The translations under genes were made by a program, and so were the position numbers. From Candidatus Heimdallarchaeota archaeon (GTDB taxonomy: Archaea > Asgardarchaeota > Heimdallarchaeia > JABLTI01), in the NCBI GenBank assembly GCA_018238155.1, contig JABCTZ010000017.1:62001-126000 (forward strand): DNA of 64,000 nt. The letters run 5' to 3'. Below, one piece after another: positions 8,521 to 16,302 of the stretch. The notes under the pieces were generated by a model, which was not told where the DNA came from, searched no databases, and saw nothing but the letters and a program-made list of their open reading frames with translations. Position 1 is the stretch's first letter; each line of letters starts with the position of its first letter.

Positions 8521-8691
8521 ATGATTTCAAAGATAATTTTAATCAAAGCTAAATTAGAGATGAAAGATTATAAACGAAAGCTAGATGATCCAATGTTTCA
8601 TCAGAAGAAAATTCTTTTTCAAATATTGAATCGCAACAAAAATTGTGAATATGGTTCTGATTATAAATTTGCATCTATTAATATGTCCTAA
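8521..8691 (+). pseudogene. GH3-like (acyl-acid amido synthetase family) N-terminal remnant
   Basis: A 56-codon frame from ATG 8521 contains DDPMFHQKKILFQILNRNKN followed by CEYGSDYKFASIN. This resembles the N-terminus of GH3-family adenylating enzymes (a P...Q...L..LL..N..TEYG..Y.F..I pattern). The frame stops at TAA 8689-8691, where the real family continues for about 500 residues. The next frame keeps a few plausible residues and then also stops. I read it as a decayed or truncated gene. The rest of the 630-bp gap (8289-8918) holds only the terminator above and AT-rich sequence. Confidence 0.4.
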
Positions 8692-8918
8692 AGAGAATTA
8701 TCATGCTTATAACATATGCAATGAATTCCACAACAATCAAAACTATTGAGTAACCACTTATCATAATGCTATTACAAGCATTGTCATTATTTTTAATCTA
8801 ACAAAGGAGGATAGTTTTATTCGACAAAATTTTTGATGTGGATTTTGAAGTTAGAAAGTCAATGTTTATTTATAGGTGTAAAGAGATAATCTAGTAGAAG
8901 AATCTAAAGGTGAAACAA

Positions 8919-9389
8919 ATGAAAATTTGGATAGTGCATGATTCACATTTTGGTAATGGTGAAAAATTAGCTAAAACATTGGGCACAGCTTTAAAAAAGA
9001 AAAGAGAAGTTTTTATTGATAACATCAAAAATGTTTCTCCAGAAAAAGTAGTTAGTGATTCTCCAGATGCAATTATTATTGGAACTGCAGCACGAATATT
9101 CATGATTAGTAGCGCATCCAAGAAATGGTTGCGAAAGCTCAAAAATGAACTGAAAAAAGAAAACAAAACAATAAAATATGGTGCAACTTTTCTAACTCAT
9201 GTTCTAGATAAAAAAGTAGCTAAGACCTGGGGGAAAAGGTTTCATAAGAAACTTAATGGTTTAGCTATAACTAATATCTATTCTGAATGGATATCAGGTC
9301 AAGTAAAAGACAAAGAAGGTCCATTTATAGATGGTGAACAAGAACGATTTGAGAAAATCGGTAAAGATCTTAATGACTGGATGAAATAA
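8919..9389 (+). CDS. Flavodoxin-family protein
   Basis: A short flavodoxin-like fold. The N-terminal strand and phosphate-binding loop read KIWIVHDSHFGNGEKLAKTL, in place of the usual T-x-T-G-N-T loop. The second flavin-contact region is DAIIIGTAARIFMISSASKK, and GATFLTHVLD follows as the next core strand. It would bind FMN and carry electrons in the cytoplasm, although its loop is atypical and FMN binding is inferred. The length of about 157 aa is normal. I chose ATG 8919 because AAAGGTGA lies 5 nt upstream; the GTG at 8910 is inside that ribosome-binding site. Confidence 0.75.
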   Translation: MKIWIVHDSHFGNGEKLAKTLGTALKKKREVFIDNIKNVSPEKVVSDSPDAIIIGTAARIFMISSASKKWLRKLKNELKKENKTIKYGATFLTHVLDKKVAKTWGKRFHKKLNGLAITNIYSEWISGQVKDKEGPFIDGEQERFEKIGKDLNDWMK

Positions 9390-9508
9390 GCTAGTTAGTA
9401 CTTTATCATGTCTCTTTTTTTCTTGCAACAGGTTCTTTGTAAATTTTCATTTTAAACAATTCATTTAAGATTATTTGACTTACATATTGTAGAGAGGATT
9501 ATGTTTCA

Positions 9509-10474
9509 ATGATAAATGACAAACAGAGAACCATTATCAAATTTGTCAATGTTTCCAAGAATTTCAGGGAAGTAAAAGCTCTAACTGATGTTTCCTTTGA
9601 AATCAATAGAGGAGATATTTTTGGTTATATTGGTCATAATGGTGCAGGTAAAACAACGACACTGAAGATTTTAGTTGGTCTTATTCGTGATTATTCCGGG
9701 GAAGTATTGATTGTTGGTGAATCACTTCAGAACCATTCTGATTTTAGTAATCTTATTGGATATCTCCCACAAGATGTCGGTTTTCAAGAATGGCGAACAG
9801 TTGACCATGCATTGATAACATTTGGTTTATTATCTGGTATGGGGAAATCTGAATTAACGCAACGCATTCCGGAAATTTTGGAAATGGTTGGTTTAACAGA
9901 AGCTCGTCATCGTAAAATTAAATATCTATCTGGTGGTATGCAGCAGAAATTGAAACTTGCTCAAGCACTCCTCCATGATCCACAAGTGCTAATTCTTGAT
10001 GAACCCTTGAGTGGTTTGGATCCCACTAGTAGGTATCAAATGAAGAATATAATCCGAAAATTGGCTGTAAATAAAAAAACAATTCTCTTTTCGTCTCACA
10101 TTCTGGGCGATGTAGCAGATATTGCTACAACAATTGGTATAATTAAAGAGGGAGTTATCCAGCGCATAGGTACCCCTCTTGAACTCCAAAATGAACTTAC
10201 AGAAGGTGACGCTATTGAGCTTGTTGGTCATAATCTTACAACATCCATTGCAAAAATTCAAGCCCTTCCAAATGTCGAACGAGTAGAGCTAGTTTCAAAC
10301 AATCAAGATCGATTGGTGGTGACCTATTCTACTGGTACAAACGTCCAAGAAGTAACAATTCAATTAATGGCTTTTTTGAGTGAAAATAAAATAGCAATAC
10401 AAAATTTCAATTATCTTAAACCATCTCTAGAACAAGTATATTTGAAATATATGGAAGGAGGTACTTCACATTGA
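9509..10474 (+). CDS. ABC transporter ATP-binding protein (ABC-2 export type)
   Basis: This is the nucleotide-binding subunit of an ABC-2 type exporter. Walker A is GHNGAGKTT (about residues 45-53). The Q-loop is in YLPQDVGFQ. The ABC signature is YLSGGMQQKLKLAQALL. Walker B is VLILDEPLSGLDP and the switch His is in FSSHILGDV. The C-terminal 80 residues after RIGTPLELQ form the extra domain common in this class. The next gene, a membrane permease, overlaps its stop codon by 4 bp, which indicates translational coupling. The substrate cannot be told; relatives export drugs, lipids, or peptides. Confidence 0.95.
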   Translation: MINDKQRTIIKFVNVSKNFREVKALTDVSFEINRGDIFGYIGHNGAGKTTTLKILVGLIRDYSGEVLIVGESLQNHSDFSNLIGYLPQDVGFQEWRTVDHALITFGLLSGMGKSELTQRIPEILEMVGLTEARHRKIKYLSGGMQQKLKLAQALLHDPQVLILDEPLSGLDPTSRYQMKNIIRKLAVNKKTILFSSHILGDVADIATTIGIIKEGVIQRIGTPLELQNELTEGDAIELVGHNLTTSIAKIQALPNVERVELVSNNQDRLVVTYSTGTNVQEVTIQLMAFLSENKIAIQNFNYLKPSLEQVYLKYMEGGTSH

Positions 10475-11133
10475 GTTTTGTGATATTATTCTGGGATGAA
10501 CTTCAAGGGTTTGTTAAATCAAAAATTATGTTTGCGTTATGGATTGGCATGCCATTAATGGTTGTCTTAATGCATTTCATTCAACCAGATACAGAAGGAC
10601 TGCCTCTTTCTATTTTAACTGGTATGTTGATTTCTTCAATAGGTGGAGCACTCGCTGCAGTTCTCCTTAGTACTTCAATAGTAAATGAATGCAATGCCAA
10701 AGTATACGATTTATATCTAATTCGACCCGTTAAGCGTCACAATATACTGCTTGCAAAATATTTTGCTGTAATTCTCAATCTATTTATTGCAACCATATTG
10801 AGTTTAGCAATTGGTCTATTAATTGATAAATTTACTATTGGTTTACCTACAGAAGAAGTTCTCATGCCTACTTTAGACTCCCTTGTAATGTCCATCGCAG
10901 CAATGTCAATTGCAAGTGCAATTGGTATTCTCATTGGCATCTTATTGAAATCTGTTGGCTTAGCCGCAATCTTATCTCTCTATTTGGGACAACAACTGTC
11001 TCTTATTGTAATGCTGCCTGGAGTTTACTTTGAAAGCATTAATCTTATGCTCTTTTCAGCTGCAGTAGGAATACCACTAACAATAATAATTATTATAATA
11101 GAAATAATCATTTTTAGTAAGAAGCAATTTTAG
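10471..11133 (+). CDS. ABC-2 type transporter permease
   Basis: A 220-aa polytopic membrane protein with about six hydrophobic helices, for example IMFALWIGMPLMVVLMHFI, YFAVILNLFIATILSLAIGL and IPLTIIIIIIEIIIF. It starts with TTG inside the stop region of the ATPase gene (AGGAGG lies just upstream), so the two are one operon. The segment VNECNAKVYDLYLIRPVKRHNILLAKY is the cytosolic coupling region typical of ABC-2 permeases. It pairs with the ATPase as a half-transporter and probably works as a dimer. Confidence 0.88.
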   Translation: MSFVILFWDELQGFVKSKIMFALWIGMPLMVVLMHFIQPDTEGLPLSILTGMLISSIGGALAAVLLSTSIVNECNAKVYDLYLIRPVKRHNILLAKYFAVILNLFIATILSLAIGLLIDKFTIGLPTEEVLMPTLDSLVMSIAAMSIASAIGILIGILLKSVGLAAILSLYLGQQLSLIVMLPGVYFESINLMLFSAAVGIPLTIIIIIIEIIIFSKKQF

Positions 11134-11366
11134 CTTCTTACCTTATTTTTCATTTTTTACCCCATCAAAAAAAAATTTGAGTGCAAGTATTGCTAATTGA
11201 TAGTTTTTTATTACCAGATTAATAATTGGATTACGATTACTCATTTATTGATTATGATAAAAAAGCTTAATCAAGTAAACAAATGTTTCTTCATTTGTAA
11301 TCGAGATATTTGATTATTTCTCGAGACAATTTCCATCTATTGTATCTATAAGGAGCTATTACAGCA

Positions 11367-12260
11367 ATGGCAAAAACAGCTATAATTACAGATGGGGTTA
11401 ACGACCTCTCAGAAGAAATGATAAATGAATATGATATTATTTCTGTGCCAATGAGAATTTTTTTTGGCGATGAAGAATTTAATATCTGGCATAATGAAAA
11501 ATGCGATATAAGCATTGAAGATTTTACTGCGCGAATAACAAAGAGTACAAAAGATACTCTGCCAAGAACTTCCCTTCCCAAACTAAGTGAATTTTCTAAA
11601 GCATTTGATGAAGCACTTGAGAAAGCAGATTCAATTATTGTTGTGCTCATATCTTCAGGCTTATCTGGAACTGTTCAGGCAGTTCAAACATTAATTGATA
11701 ATTATTATCAAGGAAAAGATATCACCATTTTTGATTCAAAACAAACCATGATTGGAACAGGAATCCAAGCACTTGAAGCAGCTAAAATGGCTAAACAAGG
11801 GAATACAAAGGAAGAAATCCTTGGAAGGCTTGAAGCTATCAATCCACGAGTAAGAACAATTATGGTTATTAATGATCTAAATTTCCTTCACAAAGGAGGA
11901 CGGATAGGTCGAGCAAAGAAGTTAATGGCCTCTGCTCTTAATGTTATTCCTGTAGTTCAAATAAAGGGTGGGATAGTTCATCCCATTGGTTCTTTCAAAG
12001 GAGAAAAGAACTTAACGGAACAACTGAGAAGTTTTTGTCTCAGAATTATGGAGAAGAACGAAACTAATGATATTTTCCTTTATCAGCTCAATCAAGAAAA
12101 TATTACTGGTCAAATATACAACGCAATGCTTGAAGCTAATGGGAATAATGTAAGTGTTCATCATAGTACTGCCGGAGCAATTCTAGGGGTCTATGCTGGT
12201 CCTAAAACCATTTGCTTGAGTTATATTGGTGATTTCAATGAGAAGTGGTTAGTGAAATAA
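11367..12260 (+). CDS. DegV family fatty-acid-binding protein
   Basis: The sequence opens AIITDGVNDLSEEMINEYDI, with the DegV N-terminal strand and Ser/Asp region, and continues with PRTSLPKLSEFSKAF and ISSGLSGTVQAVQT. The fatty-acid carboxylate-binding Ser/Thr positions usually lie in the TSLP and SSGLSGT blocks, both present. RTIMVINDLNFLHKGGRIGRA and PVVQIKGGIVHPIG are also typical DegV segments. Bacterial members bind a single fatty acid and present it to fatty acid kinase; no kinase gene is seen here. The gene ends 2 bp before the convergent plsY gene. A link to lipid metabolism by that neighbour is suggestive only. Confidence 0.9.
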   Translation: MAKTAIITDGVNDLSEEMINEYDIISVPMRIFFGDEEFNIWHNEKCDISIEDFTARITKSTKDTLPRTSLPKLSEFSKAFDEALEKADSIIVVLISSGLSGTVQAVQTLIDNYYQGKDITIFDSKQTMIGTGIQALEAAKMAKQGNTKEEILGRLEAINPRVRTIMVINDLNFLHKGGRIGRAKKLMASALNVIPVVQIKGGIVHPIGSFKGEKNLTEQLRSFCLRIMEKNETNDIFLYQLNQENITGQIYNAMLEANGNNVSVHHSTAGAILGVYAGPKTICLSYIGDFNEKWLVK

Positions 12261-12262
12261 TC

Positions 12263-12970
12263 CTAACCAATCTCTGTTCCTCTTTTTTTACCCATTGATG
12301 TTTTCTTAATGAGGTTTTCAAAAAGCCTTGTTAGTAATGCAGTAAGCATTGAGAATGTTAAGAGACCTTGTGTTAGATGAAGGAAACCATTTGGACCTAC
12401 AACTAAATCATTCATTAAATTGTTCCAAGGTGGACCGATTGGTATTAGAAGAGCAACAAATACACAAAGTAATACTATGATAGAACCTGCTGTTCTAACA
12501 TCCAATTTGAATACAACTGTTATAAAGATGAACCCAAAGAGGTAGAACATCAATGCTAAAGGTTGAGTGTACGTTAATACTCCCATAAAAACGGCTAATC
12601 CCTGTCCTCCCTTGAATTTTAGGAAAATGGAATAAGTGTGTCCTAAAACACAGAATCCAGGACCGATTATGCATGCCAAAGTATGAAAAATATTGAACCC
12701 CTTTATTACAATATAGTGATCAAGGGAAAAAAGATGATCCATTAATGCAATAACAAGTGCTCCTTTGAAAATATCAAGAAAGAGGATAATTAGTCCAATT
12801 CCCAAACCAAATGTTCTGATTGCATTCATTCCACCAGGATTTCGTGTATGATGTTCTCGTACATCCTGACCTTTAACCAATTTACCTATCCAAACTGAAA
12901 ACGGTATCGCTCCAATAAGATAAGCTCCAAAAAAGGCTAGAATTAGCCATAGTATATCAATAGCTGCCAT
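12263..12970 (-). CDS. plsY: PlsY-like glycerol-3-phosphate acyltransferase
   Basis: PlsY transfers an acyl group from acyl-phosphate to glycerol-3-phosphate to start bacterial-type phospholipid synthesis in the membrane. Here the first conserved block is IGAIPFSVWIGKLVKGQDVR followed by EHHTRNPGGMNAIR, matching the family motif D-(I/V)-R-x-x-G-S-G-N-x-G-x-x-N in outline but with HTRNPGG in place of GSGNxG. The GH..FLKFKGGQG block (LGHTYSIFLKFKGGQGLAVF) is well kept. About six membrane helices are visible. ATG 12970 is chosen over an upstream TTG. In an archaeon this is unexpected, since archaeal lipids use ether-linked isoprenoids on glycerol-1-phosphate. Confidence 0.85.
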   Translation of the reverse strand: MAAIDILWLILAFFGAYLIGAIPFSVWIGKLVKGQDVREHHTRNPGGMNAIRTFGLGIGLIILFLDIFKGALVIALMDHLFSLDHYIVIKGFNIFHTLACIIGPGFCVLGHTYSIFLKFKGGQGLAVFMGVLTYTQPLALMFYLFGFIFITVVFKLDVRTAGSIIVLLCVFVALLIPIGPPWNNLMNDLVVGPNGFLHLTQGLLTFSMLTALLTRLFENLIKKTSMGKKRGTEIG

Positions 12971-13105
12971 TTTATTCAAATCGTTAGAAATTATTGGATA
13001 TTGTCAAGTATTAATTTACACATCTTTAATAATAGCGATTCTACGGGTTATGTAAAAAAAATCTACATTTGGTTTTCTCTGATAAAAAGTAGAATGAGGA
13101 ATTTG

Positions 13106-13125
13106 AAAAATGCGCAAGCGCTTTT
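13106..13125 (-). terminator. Hairpin plus T-run terminator (leftward)
   Basis: On the minus strand GCGC-TT-GCGC forms the core of a hairpin with flanking A/T pairs, followed by a run of T. It lies 9 bp beyond the stop codon of the leftward gene that ends at 13134. Confidence 0.6.
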
Positions 13126-13133
13126 CCTCACAC

Positions 13134-14072
13134 TTATATTTCAACATATTCTAATATTTTAGTGTTGAACTCAAGCACCTTAATCTGGTCGTAGGTGACA
13201 TTAGAGAAAATATTAGCAAAAGCCCAGAAAGCACTATTTGTTGAAATAATAGCATTAAAGTTGCTGAGATTATAATTAATATGAACACGATAATTGGTGT
13301 TAGTTTCTAGGAATGAAATAAATTCCCTAATTTTATTCCCATCATCTTTGTTAGAGAAAACGATAAGATTCTTAGCTCCTTGGCTAATGAAATCCAAAAT
13401 AGCTAATTTGGTTGGATCGAGATTGCGATCTAAATTCTTGAACTGATAATTGAGCATATCAATAGAATTTGTAACATATTTGCCAAGGGGAGTTAGATAA
13501 TAGGGGCCAAAGCGTTTCTCTTTATAGGTTAAACCCAGATAACCACCAATCTTACAGAGAACATTTTCAACATTCATTTCATTGAAAGGACGACGACCAC
13601 CACGGAATGAAACACCTTTGAACATTTGAGCTGTTTCTTTGGTATGGTAGAGGAGTTGCTCTCCTAAAGTGGAACGAAGACGATTGAGATCTGCTCCTGG
13701 GTTTTCTAGAAGATATTTAAGGAAAATCTTAAGCGGCAACCAAGTAAGAAAGAATGGTATGAGAGGTTGAACGAGATTTTGGCTCTTATCGCGAGTTTCA
13801 AGTAAATATTTACTAAAATTAGTTAAAGAGAAATAATCAGTAGTAGTATCAGGATCAAAACGAGCTTTGATAATACCAATATGTTGGAAGAGATTATAGA
13901 TAGTCTTTGAAACATCTGATTTGTGTCCAAGAATTTCTTTACCCATTGCAGCTGAAAGCTCATCCACTTCAAGCATTTTTTCAAGTAAAGGTTCAACATA
14001 GCGTAATTCTGCAAAGGCTGTTCCGGAAGATTCAAGATATGCCTGAACAGCAACATATTTCGGTAAAATCAT
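13134..14072 (-). CDS. Hypothetical cytosolic protein with possible winged-helix segment
   Basis: Not recognised. The protein has about 312 aa from MILPKYVAVQ (ATG 14072, preceded by GAAGGG at 6 nt); an ATG 18 bp upstream is the alternative. It is soluble, with no signal or membrane helix. The stretch VLCKIGGYLGLTYKEKRFGP followed by YYLTPLGKYVTNSID looks like a winged-helix wing (YxLTxxGK), and an earlier VDELSAAMGKEILGHKSD stretch may be a second helical DNA-binding unit. This suggests a DNA-binding or regulatory role. It is divergent from the tandem binding-protein cluster and may regulate it, but nothing in the sequence proves this. Confidence 0.6.
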   Translation of the reverse strand: MILPKYVAVQAYLESSGTAFAELRYVEPLLEKMLEVDELSAAMGKEILGHKSDVSKTIYNLFQHIGIIKARFDPDTTTDYFSLTNFSKYLLETRDKSQNLVQPLIPFFLTWLPLKIFLKYLLENPGADLNRLRSTLGEQLLYHTKETAQMFKGVSFRGGRRPFNEMNVENVLCKIGGYLGLTYKEKRFGPYYLTPLGKYVTNSIDMLNYQFKNLDRNLDPTKLAILDFISQGAKNLIVFSNKDDGNKIREFISFLETNTNYRVHINYNLSNFNAIISTNSAFWAFANIFSNVTYDQIKVLEFNTKILEYVEI

Positions 14073-14195
14073 TTTTTTCCCTTCAAACATACACGCTATG
14101 TGTGCTATGAGCTTATGCGTTATATTTTTATTGTGAAAATCGCTGTTATTGTAGGGAATAACATTCTATTCTTTAGACATGAGAAGGGCAAAACA

Positions 14196-16000
14196 ATGAC
14201 AAGAATAATTATTAAAAAAAACATCTTAGCTATACTTGTTATAGTGTGTATAATGGCTGCTCCGTTTTATGGAGAAAAAAAAAAACGGTCGGAAAAAATC
14301 CCGAACCATACTTTTCAATAAGTATTCTCTGTCCTAATACCAACCCATCGAGAAACCAATGGGCATCATTGATGGTTGAACAATTACCAAAGATAGGTAT
14401 TGCCGTGGATATCTTTGATCATACCGGATGGGCGCAAATCTCCCCCCGCGTTTGGGGGCATCCTGGTCCATATCCAATACCAACATACGCCGAGGGAGGA
14501 TACGATATTTTCTTTATAAGTTGGTCCTGGGGTCTCGATTGGGATCCAACAGGTCTTTATGACAGTCCAGCAATTACACCAGATGGCAATAACTTTTATC
14601 AATACGATAATCCAGCAATGGACAACGCAATTGGTAATTACATTTCTTCATTCGTTCTAGCAGATAGAATTGAATGGGCTGAAGAAATCCAAGCAATTCT
14701 CTATGAAGACTTGCCAGAAATTTCCCTTATTTACCCATTATCAGTCTATCCTCACGTTGAAGGTGTTGCAGACTTTAGTGGATTGTTATGGGCTTCAACT
14801 CAATATCCATTCTTCGAAATGACTATTACAGGTGAAACTGATTTTCATTACGCCATTCCTGCAGACTTTGTAGATTTCCATCCTCATACTTATGCCTCCA
14901 ATTATGATGCTCAATGGTTGCGACAAATTTACAATGGTCTAATTCAAAGAGACCCATCAATAAACAATGGGTATGCTCCTTGGTTAGCTGAATCCTTCAG
15001 TAGTCCAGATGGTATAATTTATACTGTTGTCATCAAAGACGATGCTTGCTGGGCTGATGGCACTGATTTAACCTCTGTAGATGTTGAATACAACTATCAA
15101 TTAGCTGTTACTCAATCTTTAGGCGGAAATAGATACTCAACCAACATCAAGTACTGGGACAATAACTCCATTGAAATCATAAATAACAAAGAATTCACCA
15201 TTACATTCAAACAAGCATATGTTTTCCAAGATGGAAATTTAGCTCTGGACTTGATTCCAGAACATATTTGGGGTGCAATTGCTCCCGCGAATCACGAAGC
15301 AACATCAATTAACTGGACAAAAAATCACCCCGAAAAAATGTTCGGTGCTGGTCCTTACATGTTAGCTGATTATGATGCTACAAATCGTGTCATTCAATTA
15401 GAAGCAAATTCACATTTTACCGATTGGTATGGTGCAGAACCAAGCTTTGATAATATCTACTTCGAGTTCTATGGTAGTAAAGAAGGTGCATTGGCAGCTC
15501 TTGCTGCTGGTACTATAGACATGGTTGATGCTCAATACAGTCCTCAATTAGATGAGCTTGACATTGCAGGCGCTACTTATACATTAGTTGAAAATCCTGG
15601 TGTGCATGAAATCGCAGTTAATATGAAACATCCTTATCTTGGCACAGGTGAACTATGCCCAATTGCTGGTACAGAATCAGCAAAATTCATTAGAAAAGCT
15701 ATCTCTCATATGGTTCCAAGAGAAATCATCGTAGAAGAAATTCTCAATGGTCTTGGCACACCTGGAACAACTGGTTGTCCAAATGTTGCCATTGGTTACG
15801 ACATCACTCTAGTACCTTATGAATATAGTATTAACCTTGCTTTGCAATATATGGCTCAAGCTGGTTTTGGCGTCACTCTTCCATCAACTACTGCACTAAC
15901 AAGCCCGTCATCTATTGTAGGGATTGCTATACCAATAATTCTAAGTATCTTTGCGCTAATTGGTGGTACAATATTTGTCATAAATAAAAGAAAGAGATAA
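14196..16000 (+). CDS. Peptide-type solute-binding protein, copy 1: halves in swapped order, frameshifted after the signal peptide
   Basis: A family 5 (OppA/DppA-like) extracytoplasmic binding protein. The signal peptide (KNILAILVIVCIMAAPFYG) is read from ATG 14196. The frame then meets an A11 run (14275-14285) and is wrong by one base; one extra A would restore it to the rest of the gene, which is open to 16000. The mature part starts with what is normally the C-terminal lobe: PYFSISILCPNTNPSRNQWA, IGIAVDIFDHTGW, DWDPTGLYDS and NFYQYDNPAMDNAI. The usual N-terminal part follows later (YNGLIQRDPS, PWLAESFSSPDG, CWADGTDLTSVDVEYNYQLA), and then FIRKAISHMVPREIIVEEIL and ALQYMAQAGFG. It ends in a membrane helix plus NKRKR. 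No permease genes lie beside it. Confidence 0.85.
14357..14475 (+). repeat. 119-bp tract identical to one in the next binding-protein gene
   Basis: By eye this segment of copy 1 is identical, base for base, to 16459-16577 in copy 2, whereas the flanks differ at many synonymous sites. It is locally GC-richer than its surroundings and contains CCCCCGCGTTTGGGGG. This looks like recent gene conversion. Confidence 0.8.
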
Positions 16001-16302
16001 TCTTCTTTTATTTCTTCCATTTTTTATCACTCTTTCAATTTGTACAAAGAACTGTTTTTTATTGAATTAATATTAGAATTACAATAATTGCTTTTCTCGA
16101 AGAGATGTATTCAATTCTTGCACTTTAAACCAAAAGATATGAGTGTATTTCATATAAATTAAGAGAAAAAAATGATTATATTCTTTTACATCAATACATG
16201 CTTTTTTTGTCTAGGGGTAAATAGGTTATCTTTTTATTATCAAAAGTACTACCATAATTTAGGAAAAAATCATTTCTTTAATTTTTGAGAGAGATTAAAA
16301 AT
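16001..16302. other. Intergenic region between binding-protein copies 1 and 2
   Basis: About 300 bp of AT-rich sequence. I see no gene, RNA or convincing hairpin, only T-rich stretches after the copy 1 stop codon that may end its transcript. Confidence 0.5.

Noticed and set aside
14246-14300. GTG 14246 as the true start of binding-protein copy 1
   Set aside because: It would remove the signal peptide, which is plainly encoded in the other frame and aligned with that of copy 2, and the N-terminus would read as out-of-frame signal-peptide sequence.
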